From Pelomonas aquatica (GTDB lineage: Bacteria; Pseudomonadota; Gammaproteobacteria; Burkholderiales; Burkholderiaceae_C): DNA of 64,000 bases. Below the pieces are notes generated by a model. That model ran no database searches, had not been told where the DNA came from, and worked only from the letters and a program-made list of their open reading frames with translations. The DNA is taken from positions 1 to 64,000 of the forward strand of contig NZ_JAPPUW010000016.1 in NCBI RefSeq assembly GCF_026712205.1, written 5' to 3'. Positions 1 to 10,301 of this stretch are shown here, in pieces. Both the position numbers and the translations under genes were made by a program. Positions within the stretch are counted from its first letter, which is position 1. Each line of letters starts with the position of its first letter.

Positions 1-33
1 GCCATGCTGGAACTGGATGAAGTTGAACGCCAT
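1..33 (-). CDS. IS1595-type transposase, N-terminal fragment cut by window edge
   Basis: Reading the minus strand from position 33 gives the start MAFNFIQFQHG, which runs off the window. This resembles the typical opening of IS1595-family transposases (a short M-x-x-x-x-IQFQ-x-G segment before the zinc-binding region). A GGAG ribosome binding site lies about 8 bases upstream on the minus strand. Only 11 residues are visible, so the assignment rests on a short but characteristic N-terminus; completeness of the element cannot be judged. The terminal inverted repeat would be expected between 34 and 153, but I could not define it. Confidence 0.5.
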   Translation of the reverse strand, partial: MAFNFIQFQHG

Positions 34-153
34 GGTCTGCACTCCGGGGTGATTCGGAGGTCAGATTACGGGTCGGGTAGCTCATGGCGTGAGCCTGCTG
101 AGGCAGCTTACCAATCAGGTAATTTGTTGGAGTCACTTTGTTGTTTGGTTTCA

Positions 154-2025
<1,872 letters not shown>

Positions 2026-2158
2026 GGCTGCTCTCCGTTCTGTGAGGCCGCCATGCTAGGCATTGCAAGATGGCAATTGCATGCAAAATAAGCAAATATT
2101 TGATTGAAAATTTCCCCAATCTCCAACGAAGAAATATTCATCCAAATTAAAATCAAAC
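2026..2158. promoter_or_regulatory. AT-rich divergent promoter region of glmS and the Lrp/AsnC gene
   Basis: This 133-bp gap is far richer in A and T than the flanking genes, especially 2068-2158. It contains short palindromes such as GCAATTGC, TTGCATGCAA and AAATATTT and several A/T tracts. Lrp/AsnC proteins typically bind AT-rich, curved, degenerate sites next to their own gene, so this is the probable operator for autoregulation and perhaps for glmS. No exact sigma-70 promoter could be assigned. Confidence 0.5.
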
Positions 2159-2635
2159 ATGAATGAATTCGACGCCATCGACCTCCGCCTGCTCGACGCG
2201 CTGCAGGCCGACGCCTCGCTGAGCAACCAGGATCTGGCCACCCGCGTGGCCGTGTCGCCGGCCACCTGCCTGCGCCGCGTGAAGCGCCTGGTGGAGGCCG
2301 GTGTCGTCGAGCGCCGCGTGGCCATCCTGTCGGCGGACAAGCTGGGCGCCGGCCTGTCGGCCATCCTGGAGATCACGCTGGACCGCCAGGGCGCCGAGCA
2401 CCTGGACGCCTTCGAGGCCCGCGCCGTGCAGGAGGCCGCCGTGCAGCAGTGCTGGCGCGTGTCGCCGGGGCCGGACTTCGTCCTCGTCGTGCAGCTGGCC
2501 GACATGCCGGCCTACCAGGCGTTGACGCAGCGCCTGCTGACCCAGGACGCCAACGTCCGCAACATCAAGGCCTTCTTCAGCGTGAAGCGGGCTAAGTTCG
2601 ACACCCGCGTCGCCCTGCCCTCGCCTAGCGCCTGA
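2159..2635 (+). CDS. Lrp/AsnC-family transcriptional regulator
   Basis: A 158-aa DNA-binding regulator. The N-terminal winged helix-turn-helix (about residues 5-55, including LDALQADASLSNQDLATRV and the recognition-helix region SPATCLRRVKRL) is followed by the alpha-beta RAM ligand/oligomerisation domain (about 70-150). Length and layout match Lrp. No clear Shine-Dalgarno sequence precedes the ATG; the upstream bases are A-rich. It diverges from glmS, and its last 11 bases overlap the convergent methyltransferase gene. Effector and targets are unknown; autoregulation and control of glmS are inferred only from position. Confidence 0.9.
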   Translation: MNEFDAIDLRLLDALQADASLSNQDLATRVAVSPATCLRRVKRLVEAGVVERRVAILSADKLGAGLSAILEITLDRQGAEHLDAFEARAVQEAAVQQCWRVSPGPDFVLVVQLADMPAYQALTQRLLTQDANVRNIKAFFSVKRAKFDTRVALPSPSA

Positions 2636-3806
2636 GGATGCCCAGGCCCTTGAGGTAGTCGCCCTCGGGGAAGCGCACCGTCTGCGGATGGTCGGCCGCG
2701 GCCGACAGGCGCTCGACGATGTAGCCGTCCACGCCCGCGTCCAGGCCCGCGCCGGCGACGATCTTGTGGAAGAGGTCGGGCGGGATGCCGCCCGAGCAGG
2801 AGAAGGTGTAGAGCAGGCCGCCGTCGTTCAGCAGCATGAAGGCCAGCCGGTTGATGTCCTTGTAGGCGCGCGCGGCGCGCTCGGCGTGGGCGGCCGTGGG
2901 CGCGAACTTGGGCGGGTCGAGCACGATGGCGTCGAAGCGCCGGCCTTCCTGCAGGCAGCGGCGCAGCGTCGCGTTCACGTCGGCGTCCCAGGCCTCGTGG
3001 CGGCCCGCATCGAAGCCGTTCAGCTCGACATGGGCCTGGGCCCGCTGCAGCGCCGGGCCGGACGAATCGACGCTGACGACCTGGCGCGCGCCGCCGGCCA
3101 GCGCGGCCACCGAGAAGCCGCCCGTGTAGCTGAAGCAGTTCAGCACCGTCTCGCAGCCGAACTGCCTGACCGCGTCGGCGAAGCGCTTGCGGCTGTCGCG
3201 CTGATCGAGGTAGTAGCCGGTCTTGTGGCCCTCGGCCACGTCCAGCGTCAGCCGCCAGTCGTGCTCGCGCAGGGTCAGTGCAGTCTCGCCGTCACCCCTC
3301 AACCAACCCGTCTGCACCGGCAGGCCCTCCCACTCGCGGGCCTGCGCGTCGGAGCGCTCATACAGCCGCGTGAGGCCGGTGGCCGCCAGCAGCGCGTCGG
3401 CAATGACCTGCTTCCAACGCTCGGCACCGGCGCTGCCGAACTGCGCCACCAGCGTGTCGCCATAGCGGTCCACCACCAGCCCGGGCAGGCCGTCGGCCTC
3501 GCCGTGCACCAGCCGCCAGGCGTCGGACGCGATGGCCAGCCGCGCGCGCATCGCGATGGCCTGGGCTATGCGGCGCCGGAAGAAGGCGGCGTCGATGCGC
3601 TCGGCCTCGTCGAAGCTCCAGGCCCGCAGCCGGATCAGCGACCCCGGGCTGAACGCGGCCCAGCACAGGAACTGCCCGTCCGCCGACTCGACGCGCACCG
3701 TCTCGCCCGAATCGCCGCCGCCGCGCGCGATGGAGCTCTCGAACACCCAGGGGTGGCGCTTGACGAGGGAGCGCTCCTTGCCGGGGCGGATGGTCACTTT
3801 CTTCAT
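2625..3806 (-). CDS. Class I SAM-dependent rRNA methyltransferase, RlmI-like
   Basis: 393 aa. An N-terminal PUA-like RNA-binding domain (KKVTIRPGKERSLVKRHPWVF) leads into a Rossmann methyltransferase fold with the SAM motif FSYTGGFSVAALAGGA, an acidic ribose-binding strand VVSVDSS, the DPPKF motif and a C-terminal cysteine in TFSCSGGI as expected for an RNA m5C methyltransferase. E. coli RlmI methylates C1962 of 23S rRNA; the same role is inferred. The ATG at 3806 is the sensible start: it begins the conserved PUA domain and overlaps the stop of the upstream gene as ATGA, implying translational coupling. A longer reading frame upstream is not conserved sequence. Confidence 0.88.
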   Translation of the reverse strand: MKKVTIRPGKERSLVKRHPWVFESSIARGGGDSGETVRVESADGQFLCWAAFSPGSLIRLRAWSFDEAERIDAAFFRRRIAQAIAMRARLAIASDAWRLVHGEADGLPGLVVDRYGDTLVAQFGSAGAERWKQVIADALLAATGLTRLYERSDAQAREWEGLPVQTGWLRGDGETALTLREHDWRLTLDVAEGHKTGYYLDQRDSRKRFADAVRQFGCETVLNCFSYTGGFSVAALAGGARQVVSVDSSGPALQRAQAHVELNGFDAGRHEAWDADVNATLRRCLQEGRRFDAIVLDPPKFAPTAAHAERAARAYKDINRLAFMLLNDGGLLYTFSCSGGIPPDLFHKIVAGAGLDAGVDGYIVERLSAAADHPQTVRFPEGDYLKGLGILRR

Positions 3807-5461
3807 CGCTGCACCGTGCCGAAGGCGTAGCTGAGGGACAGATGCGTCAGCGGCGTGGACTGCTGGCTGCTGCGCAGCGTGCGGAACTCGCCGACGCCGG
3901 CGCGCAGCCGCAGCCGCTCGGCCAGCTGCCATTGCGCCCAGGCCTCGGCCTGGGTCACCGCGCCGCCGCCCACGGCCACGCCGCCGCCGCCGGCCGCGCC
4001 CACCAGCCACTCGGCGCCGAAGCGCAGGCCGCCCCACAGCGGGTCGCTCTGCAGGCCGATGCCGAACAGGCCGAAGGAATAGGCGCCCGCGCTGCCCGCC
4101 GCTGCGCTGCCGGCCATGGCCGCGCCGTAGACATGAGAGGAGAACTCGCGCGACATGCTGACGGCCAGATGGCTGACCGCCTCCTGGCGACCGTCCTTGA
4201 ACTTCACGCGCGGCAGGCGCATGACGCTGGCGCCCAGCTGCTGCACGCGCACCGTGCCGCCGGGGTCCTCGCCGATCAGCGTCGGCGTGCGGTCCAGCGG
4301 CATGGCCAGCACGGCGCGCAGATAGCTCGCGCCGTAGCTCCCGCTGGGCGCATGGGTGAAGCCGGTATCCAGGCGCAGGCTGGGGCCCCAGGGCGTGATC
4401 CAGCGCAGCGTCGGCCCGGCGCGCAGCAGCCAGCCGTTGCCGCTGTCGACATTGCCGCCGCCGCCCAGGCCGGCGCCCAGCTGGCCACCGACGCGCAGCC
4501 GCGGCGAGCCGAACAGCGCCCAGTCCTGGCCGATCTGGCCCAGCACTTCCATATAGCCGTCGACGCCGCCCTTGGCCGCGCCCGAGGCTTCGACACCCCA
4601 CCAGCTGCCGTCGGCGATGTACTGGCGCAGTTCCGCGCCGGCCTTGCCGACCTTGCCGGCATAGGGCGTGCCGCCGCGGGTGCGGCTGGAGGCGCGGGGC
4701 TTCTCGAAGCCGCCGGTCAGCGCGATCTCGTCGAAACCCAGGCCGGTGCGCCGCCCGGCGCGTGCCGGTCGGCCGGCGTCGTTGGGCGAGAAGCTCGCGA
4801 AGTCCATCGTCCGGCCCAGCGTGAAGGACAGGCCCATGCCGCTCTTCACATTGCCGCTCGGGAAGCGGATCTGCGAGATGCCGATGCCCGAATACCAGGG
4901 GCCGGTCTCGGTGCGCAGCGACAGCTCGGGCCGCAGCATCAGGCCGCCGCCGAAGCGCAGCTGTTGGCTGGACACGCCGCCGCCCGCGCCGACGTAGAGG
5001 CTGGCCGCCAGATGCGTGTTGCTCGTCAGCCGCCAGCGCCGCTGGCCCGTGAAGCCCACCGTGAAGATGCCGCCGTAGTTGCCCTTGGCCGCGCCGTAGA
5101 AGCCGGGGCCGAAACCCCAGTCCTCGTCATAGGCCATCAGATAGCTCATCGACGCGAACGCGGTGCGGCCGCCGTCGGGCATCTTCATCGACGTCCAGTT
5201 GCTCTCGACTGCGGCGGGGCGCACCGCGTTCAGGTGCGCGAAGGGGACTTCATCGGGGGTTGCGGAAACAAGGATTGGAGCGAGCGCTGAAAGCGCCGCG
5301 GCACATCGCGCGGCCGCCGCAGAACCGGCTTTGCCGGGCTGCTGGCGGCGCCCCCTTGAGGGGACTGAGGCCGGACACAAAGAGTCCTGAGGACTCTTTG
5401 TGCCTGCCGAAGGCCAAAACCTCTGGCTTTGGCACGGCGAAGCCGGTAGGGGGTGGGTCAT
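3803..5461 (-). CDS. Predicted outer-membrane beta-barrel protein, unknown function
   Basis: 552 aa. The body (from about residue 70) consists of alternating polar/hydrophobic strands rich in Gly, aromatic residues and terminal-type strands, ending in SYAFGTVQR, which suggests an outer-membrane barrel. Residues about 50-68 (AAAARCAAALSALAPILVSA) look like a signal-peptide core. The ATG at 5461 overlaps the xerC stop as ATGA. However, residues 1-60 are encoded by an intergenic-type repeat (see 5370-5416), so the true start may lie downstream, for instance the TTG at 5380. I do not recognise the family; neighbours are housekeeping genes and give no functional clue. Confidence 0.6.
   Translation of the reverse strand: MTHPLPASPCQSQRFWPSAGTKSPQDSLCPASVPSRGRRQQPGKAGSAAAARCAAALSALAPILVSATPDEVPFAHLNAVRPAAVESNWTSMKMPDGGRTAFASMSYLMAYDEDWGFGPGFYGAAKGNYGGIFTVGFTGQRRWRLTSNTHLAASLYVGAGGGVSSQQLRFGGGLMLRPELSLRTETGPWYSGIGISQIRFPSGNVKSGMGLSFTLGRTMDFASFSPNDAGRPARAGRRTGLGFDEIALTGGFEKPRASSRTRGGTPYAGKVGKAGAELRQYIADGSWWGVEASGAAKGGVDGYMEVLGQIGQDWALFGSPRLRVGGQLGAGLGGGGNVDSGNGWLLRAGPTLRWITPWGPSLRLDTGFTHAPSGSYGASYLRAVLAMPLDRTPTLIGEDPGGTVRVQQLGASVMRLPRVKFKDGRQEAVSHLAVSMSREFSSHVYGAAMAGSAAAGSAGAYSFGLFGIGLQSDPLWGGLRFGAEWLVGAAGGGGVAVGGGAVTQAEAWAQWQLAERLRLRAGVGEFRTLRSSQQSTPLTHLSLSYAFGTVQR
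5370..5416. repeat. Palindromic dispersed repeat, copy 1 (xerC / OMP junction)
   Basis: A conserved frame CTGAGSCCGGACACAA...TTGTGCCTGSCGAAGGCC surrounds a perfect hairpin at 5375-5401 (12-bp stem, 3-base loop). A second copy at 28933-29004 has the same flanks but a different stem sequence that still pairs perfectly. It overlaps the 5' end of the outer-membrane protein reading frame and follows the xerC stop. Confidence 0.75.
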
Positions 5462-6462
5462 TTCTTTGCGCGCGGGTGGGCCGCGTCGTAGATGCGAGCC
5501 AGGTGCTGGTGGTCCAGCTGGGTGTAGACCTGGGTCGTCGTGATGTGGGCATGGCCCAGCAGCTCCTGCACCGCACGCAGGTCGCCGCTGGACTGCAGCA
5601 GATGGGAAGCGAAGCTGTGGCGCAGCATATGCGGATGGACATGGGCCGGCGAGCCGGCGGCGACCGCACGCGCCGACAGCATCGCGCGCAGCGTCGAGCC
5701 GGCGACACGGTGGCCGCGCGCGCCGACGAACAGCGCCGGCTCGCCGGCCGCCGCGACCTGCTCGCGCACGGCCAGCCAGGCCTGCAGGGCCTCGGCCGCC
5801 GCACGGCCCAGCGGCGTGCTGCGGCGCTTGCCGCCCTTGCCCAGCACATGCACCTCGGCCGATTGCAGGTCGACCCAGCCGGCCGCGTGGCCACTGGCCC
5901 GCACGTCCAGGCCGATCAGCTCGGCGGACCGCAGGCCGGCGCCGTAGAGCAGCTCGACCATCGCGCGGTCGCGCGCCTCCAGCCGCGAATCGGGCACCTC
6001 GTCGGGCACATGGCTGGCCAGCTGCACGGCATCGTCCACGCCCAGGGCCTTGGGCAGCGGCTTGGGCGCCTTGGGCGCCTTCAGCCCGTCGAAGGGGTTC
6101 AGCGCGACGCGGCCCTGCAGGCCCAGCCAGCGGTAGGCGCTGCGCCAGACCGACAGCAGCAGCGCGATGGACTTCGGGGCCAGGCCCTCGCGGTGCAACA
6201 GCGCGGCGAGGCGCCGCGCCTGCGCGAGGCTCAGCGCCCGCGCGTCGATGGCCGCCTCGGCCAGCATGGCCTGCAGGCGCTCCAGGCCGTCGGTGTAGAT
6301 GCGCAGCGTGCGCGGACTCAGGCGTTGCTGCACGCGGGCGTGCTGCAGAAACTCGCCAAAATCCGCGAGCAGTTGAGGCCCCTCGGCCGCCGGGTACGTC
6401 GGCCGGTCCCCCACGGGGACGTCAGGCCTGCTTGGGGCGGCCCGGCGCCCGGCCTGCCCCAT
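5458..6462 (-). CDS. xerC: Tyrosine recombinase XerC
   Basis: 334-aa site-specific recombinase that acts with XerD at dif to resolve chromosome dimers. An N-terminal SAM-like core-binding domain (LADFGEFLQHARVQQRLSPR onward) precedes the catalytic domain. Catalytic residues are visible: Arg in YGAGLRSAELIGL, Lys in VLGKGGKRRSTPLG, His-x-x-Arg in HPHMLRHSFASHLL, His in LGHAHITTTQVY and the Tyr nucleophile in the same segment. The ATG at 6462 is chosen because it overlaps the upstream stop as TGATG and gives normal XerC length; the open frame upstream is not protein-like. The dapF-DUF484-xerC order is the classic proteobacterial arrangement, supporting XerC over XerD. Confidence 0.93.
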   Translation of the reverse strand: MGQAGRRAAPSRPDVPVGDRPTYPAAEGPQLLADFGEFLQHARVQQRLSPRTLRIYTDGLERLQAMLAEAAIDARALSLAQARRLAALLHREGLAPKSIALLLSVWRSAYRWLGLQGRVALNPFDGLKAPKAPKPLPKALGVDDAVQLASHVPDEVPDSRLEARDRAMVELLYGAGLRSAELIGLDVRASGHAAGWVDLQSAEVHVLGKGGKRRSTPLGRAAAEALQAWLAVREQVAAAGEPALFVGARGHRVAGSTLRAMLSARAVAAGSPAHVHPHMLRHSFASHLLQSSGDLRAVQELLGHAHITTTQVYTQLDHQHLARIYDAAHPRAKK

Positions 6463-7172
6463 CAGGCCAGCAGGCCCGCCAGCCCCGCGCTGGCGATCTC
6501 GCCCACGCGGGTCAGGAAGTCCGTGCCCATCTCGGCCGTGTAGCGCGTCGGGTCGGGCGAGCCCAGCACCAGCAGGCCGAAGGGCTTGCCCTCGTTGGCC
6601 TTGGGCTGGCTCAGCGGGATCAGCGCCAGCGAGGTCGCGATGCCGCCGCTCTCGCTCAGGCCCAGCCAGCGTGCCGCCTCGAAGCCCGAGTTCACGCCGC
6701 AATAGGGCTGGCTCAGGCTGGACGCGAAGCTCCTCACGTCGGCGCTGACCGAGGCCGCGAACTCGGCCGCCTCGTGCGCGGGCGCGACGCCCCACAGGCG
6801 CAGGCTGGCCTGCGGGATCATGAACTGGTGGCGCAGCTCGGCCAGCAGCACCTCGGGCAGCTCGGCCGGCGTGCCGGCGGCGCGCATGACGGCCAGCGTC
6901 CAGCGGTGCAGGCGGTCGGCGATGGCGACGTTGTCCTGGCCGTTGCGGATCATGTCGACGATGCGCAGCTCCAGGCCCTTGATCTTGTCGCGCAGCATCT
7001 CGGCCTGGCGCTCCTGCAGCGACACGGCGCGCGCGCCATGCGGGTGCTGCAGCTGCACGCTGGCCAGCAGGGCCGCGTGGCGCTCGAAGAAGCCGGGCGT
7101 GGCCGCCAGGTAGTTGGCGATGTCGGTTTCGGTGATGCCTTGCACCGCATCCGCGGCCGGGTTGGAACTCAC
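6462..7172 (-). CDS. DUF484 family protein
   Basis: 236 aa, in the standard place between dapF and xerC. The N-terminal helical segment ([20 protein letters not shown]) is the hallmark of DUF484, and the remainder has a GAF-like look with a C-terminal [17 protein letters not shown] helix. Biochemical function is not established for the family. The gene overlaps dapF (ATGA) and xerC (TGATG), so the three are probably translated together. Confidence 0.88.
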   Translation of the reverse strand: MSSNPAADAVQGITETDIANYLAATPGFFERHAALLASVQLQHPHGARAVSLQERQAEMLRDKIKGLELRIVDMIRNGQDNVAIADRLHRWTLAVMRAAGTPAELPEVLLAELRHQFMIPQASLRLWGVAPAHEAAEFAASVSADVRSFASSLSQPYCGVNSGFEAARWLGLSESGGIATSLALIPLSQPKANEGKPFGLLVLGSPDPTRYTAEMGTDFLTRVGEIASAGLAGLLA

Positions 7173-8017
7173 AGCGCTATCTCTCCGTCAAAAACTTTCG
7201 TCGCGGGGCCGGTCATCAGCACCGGGCTCTGGCCGCCCGCCCATTCGATCTTCAGCAGGCCGCCGCGGGTCTGCACCTCGACGGCGCCGTCCAGCCAGCC
7301 GGCCCGGATGCCGGCGACGACGGCCGCGCAGGCGCCCGTGCCGCAGGCCAGCGTCTCGCCGGCGTCACGCTCGTAGACGCGCAGCGCGATGCGGTCGCGG
7401 GCCAGCACCTGCATGAAGCCGGCGTTGACGCGCTTAGCGAAACGGGCATGGCGCTCGATCAGCGGCCCTTGGGTCAGCACCGGCGCCGTCTCGACGTCGT
7501 CGACGCGCTGCACCGCATGCGGGTTGCCCATGGAGAGCACGGCCACCTCGGCGCCCTGGAGCTCATCCAGGGGCCAGAGCTCGAAGCCGTTCACGAGCCG
7601 CGGCTTCAGGCCGCTGGCGTCGAAAGGCAGGGCCGCGTGCTCGAACACCGGCGCGCCCATGTCCACCGTCACGCGGCCGTCGTCCTGCAGCTTCAGCAGC
7701 AGGCGGCGGTTCATCGTGTCGACGCGGATCTCGCGCTTGTCCGTCAGCGCCGCGTCGACGACGAAGCGCACGAAGCAGCGCGCGCCGTTGCCGCAGTGCT
7801 CGACCTCGTCGCCGGTGTTGTTGAAGATGCGGTAGCGGAAGTCCGCGCCGGCATCGCTGCCGGGCTCGATGACGAGGATCTGGTCGCAGCCGACGCCGAA
7901 GCGGCGGTCGCCCAGCCGGCGCATCTGTTCCCGCGTCAGCGAAAACGGCTCGCGGGTCGCATCGATGACGACGAAGTCGTTGCCCGCGCCGTGCATCTTG
8001 GTGAAGCGCAATCTCAT
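7169..8017 (-). CDS. dapF: Diaminopimelate epimerase
   Basis: Interconverts LL- and meso-diaminopimelate for lysine and peptidoglycan synthesis. The 282-aa protein has both catalytic cysteines in their motifs: EHCGNGARC in the N-terminal half and [12 protein letters not shown] in the C-terminal half, plus the conserved start [13 protein letters not shown]. Two symmetric halves and normal length. It overlaps the upstream acyltransferase (ATGA) and the downstream DUF484 gene (ATGA). Confidence 0.96.
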   Translation of the reverse strand: MRLRFTKMHGAGNDFVVIDATREPFSLTREQMRRLGDRRFGVGCDQILVIEPGSDAGADFRYRIFNNTGDEVEHCGNGARCFVRFVVDAALTDKREIRVDTMNRRLLLKLQDDGRVTVDMGAPVFEHAALPFDASGLKPRLVNGFELWPLDELQGAEVAVLSMGNPHAVQRVDDVETAPVLTQGPLIERHARFAKRVNAGFMQVLARDRIALRVYERDAGETLACGTGACAAVVAGIRAGWLDGAVEVQTRGGLLKIEWAGGQSPVLMTGPATKVFDGEIAL

Positions 8018-8892
8018 GGGGCCTGATTATCGGGCGCGGCCCCGATGTCCAGGCCGCGAGGCTCCTTGTAGCGGTGATAGCCCCACAAGTATTGCCCCGG
8101 CGCACGGCGGATCAGGCACTCCATCGCCGCGTTGATGGTGGCTGCCGCGTCTTCGGCCAAGGCACCGCGGGCGATCTCCGGCGCCGGCAGCACATGCACG
8201 ACGAAACCGCGGCCGTGGGGCAGCCGCTCGCCCCAGATCAGCAGCAGGGCCGCGCCGGTCTGCTGCACGAGGCGGGCCGCCAGCGTCATCGTGTAGGCCG
8301 GCCGGCCGAAGAACGGCGCCCACACGCCCAGGCCGTCGGGCGGCACCTGGTCGGGCAGCAGGCCGATGACCTCGCCACGGCGCAGGCCGCGGATCATCTG
8401 CCGCACGCCGGCCAGCGTGGCCGGCGCCGTGGCCAGGCCCGGGCGCTCGCGCGAGCCGGCCATCACGTCGCGCAGCGCGGCCTGGCGGGCCGGGCGGTAG
8501 AGCACGGTGATGGGCGACTCGGGTGTCGTGAAACGCTCGGCGATGGCCTGGGCGCAGATCTCGAAGCAGCCCATGTGGGGCGTCAGCATGACCAGCCCAC
8601 GCTTCTCGGCCAGGGCCGCCGCCAGCAGCTCGGCGCCATCCCATTGCAGCGCCCCACCCAGCGGCCGGCGCCGGGTGCCGACCCACAGCCAGGGCAGCTC
8701 CGCCGACATGCGCCCGGCCGCCGCGATGGCGGGGCGCGCCTCGGCCCAGGGGATGCCGGCCTGGGTCGCATTGGCCTGGAAGCGGCGGCGGTAGGTGGGC
8801 GACGCCAGATAGACGATCCAGCCCAGCAGCGCCCCCAAAGCGTGCAAAAGCGCCAAGGGCAAGCGGGACAACAAGCGGAAGACCAAGCCCAT
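8014..8892 (-). CDS. Lysophospholipid/lipid A biosynthesis acyltransferase (LpxL/HtrB family)
   Basis: 292-aa inner-membrane acyltransferase expected to add secondary acyl chains to lipid A precursors. An N-terminal membrane helix ([19 protein letters not shown]) precedes the catalytic H-x4-E motif in [12 protein letters not shown], and there is a conserved GxxPDQ-type segment ([10 protein letters not shown]). It is divergent from metK, a common betaproteobacterial arrangement. Its ATG lies within about 10 bases of the candidate metK promoter. First gene of the minus-strand overlapping chain; the exact acyl step (LpxL or LpxM) cannot be decided. Confidence 0.88.
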   Translation of the reverse strand: MGLVFRLLSRLPLALLHALGALLGWIVYLASPTYRRRFQANATQAGIPWAEARPAIAAAGRMSAELPWLWVGTRRRPLGGALQWDGAELLAAALAEKRGLVMLTPHMGCFEICAQAIAERFTTPESPITVLYRPARQAALRDVMAGSRERPGLATAPATLAGVRQMIRGLRRGEVIGLLPDQVPPDGLGVWAPFFGRPAYTMTLAARLVQQTGAALLLIWGERLPHGRGFVVHVLPAPEIARGALAEDAAATINAAMECLIRRAPGQYLWGYHRYKEPRGLDIGAAPDNQAP

Positions 8893-8898
8893 GCTTCT

Positions 8899-8904
8899 TA
8901 TAAT
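8899..8904 (+). promoter_or_regulatory. Candidate -10 element for metK
   Basis: A perfect TATAAT hexamer on the plus strand, 117 bases before the metK start. The -35 region at a 17-bp spacer has no good consensus. It would give a leader of about 110 bases; the leader contains a small GC hairpin (GACGGCGACGCCGCC) but I could not match it to a known SAM riboswitch class. Confidence 0.5.
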
Positions 8905-9020
8905 TGGCGCATCGCCGAGTTACTGAACTACTTGCGGGGCGATTCACAAATCCCGCTAAAGCGTTCGCCGCACCTCCAGGAGCGACGGCGACGCCGCCAT
9001 CAAGCACCAGGAGTTTAAAA

Positions 9021-10202
9021 GTGGCCAACGACTTCCTCTTCACATCCGAATCCGTCTCGGAAGGACACCCCGACAAGGTGGCCGACCAGATCTCGGACGC
9101 CATCCTCGACGCCATCTTCGAGCAGGACCCGCGCAGCCGCGTGGCCGCCGAGACGCTGTGCAACACCGGCCTCGTCGTGCTGGCCGGCGAGATCACGACC
9201 AACGCCCACGTCGACTACATCCAGGTCGCGCGCGACACCATCAAGCGCATCGGCTACGACAACACCGAGTACGGCATCGACTACAAGGGCTGCGCGGTGC
9301 TGGTGGCCTACGACAAGCAGAGCAACGACATCGCCCAGGGCGTGGACCACGCCTCCGACGACCACCTGAACACCGGCGCCGGTGACCAGGGCCTGATGTT
9401 CGGCTATGCCTGCGACGAGACGCCCGAGCTGATGCCCGCGCCGATCTACTACGCCCACCGGCTGGTGGAGCGCCAGGCCCAGCTGCGCAAGGACGGCCGC
9501 CTGCCCTTCCTGCGCCCCGACGCGAAGAGCCAGGTCACGATGCGCTATGTGGACGGCAAGCCGCACAGCATCGACACCGTCGTGCTGTCCACCCAGCACG
9601 CGCCCGAGATGAGCCTGGGCGACAAGATGACGCCCGAGTTCTACGAGGCCATCCGCGAGGAGCTCATCAAGCCGGTGCTGCCCAAGGACTGGCTGACGGC
9701 CGACACCCGATACCTGATCAACCCGACCGGCCGCTTCGTCATTGGCGGCCCGCAGGGCGACTGCGGCCTGACCGGCCGCAAGATCATCGTCGACACCTAC
9801 GGCGGCGCCTGCCCGCACGGCGGCGGCGCCTTCTCGGGCAAGGACCCGACCAAGGTCGACCGCTCGGCCGCTTATGCCGCGCGCTACGTGGCCAAGAACA
9901 TCGTCGCCGCCGGCCTGGCCCGCCAGTGCCAGATCCAGGTCGCCTACGCCATCGGCGTGGCCCGGCCGATGAACGTGACCGTCTACACCGAAGGCACGGG
10001 CGTCATCCCGGACGAGCAGATCGCGCAGCTCGTGCACGACCACTTCGACCTGCGTCCCAAGGGCATCATCCAGATGCTGGACCTGCTGCGCCCGATCTAC
10101 TCCAAGACGGCGGCCTATGGCCACTTCGGCCGCGAGGAGCCGGAATTCACCTGGGAAAAGACCGACAAGGCGGCCGCGCTGCGCGCGGCAGCAGGCCTGT
10201 AA
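9021..10202 (+). CDS. metK: S-adenosylmethionine synthetase
   Basis: Makes SAM from methionine and ATP. 393 aa, with the family signatures [11 protein letters not shown] (ATP/metal), [12 protein letters not shown] and [16 protein letters not shown]. The GTG at 9021 is chosen as start: it has a CAGGAG ribosome binding site 8 bases upstream and begins exactly at the conserved N-terminus ([14 protein letters not shown]); the longer open frame from 8904 is leader sequence. Single transcription unit, followed by short palindromes at 10208-10265. Confidence 0.97.
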   Translation: MANDFLFTSESVSEGHPDKVADQISDAILDAIFEQDPRSRVAAETLCNTGLVVLAGEITTNAHVDYIQVARDTIKRIGYDNTEYGIDYKGCAVLVAYDKQSNDIAQGVDHASDDHLNTGAGDQGLMFGYACDETPELMPAPIYYAHRLVERQAQLRKDGRLPFLRPDAKSQVTMRYVDGKPHSIDTVVLSTQHAPEMSLGDKMTPEFYEAIREELIKPVLPKDWLTADTRYLINPTGRFVIGGPQGDCGLTGRKIIVDTYGGACPHGGGAFSGKDPTKVDRSAAYAARYVAKNIVAAGLARQCQIQVAYAIGVARPMNVTVYTEGTGVIPDEQIAQLVHDHFDLRPKGIIQMLDLLRPIYSKTAAYGHFGREEPEFTWEKTDKAAALRAAAGL

Positions 10203-10301
10203 GGCCACGAGCGAAGCGAGCTTGGCGGTCTTTCGGCGCAGGCTCACTTCGCCCAGCGAAGTGAAGGGCGGCAGCCGGGCTGTAAGAAGAGCTCGCCGGC
10301 G
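10203..10301. repeat. Short palindromes between metK and glcF
   Basis: Two small inverted repeats are visible: one near 10210 (GAGCGAAGCGAGC-like) and one at about 10240-10261 (TCACTTCG...CGAAGTGA). They separate two convergent genes and may act as a bidirectional transcription stop, although no T-run follows either stem. Confidence 0.4.

Noticed and set aside
8893-9020. Possible SAM riboswitch in the metK leader
   Set aside because: The leader is long enough and has a small hairpin, but I could not match the conserved core of any SAM or SAH riboswitch class.
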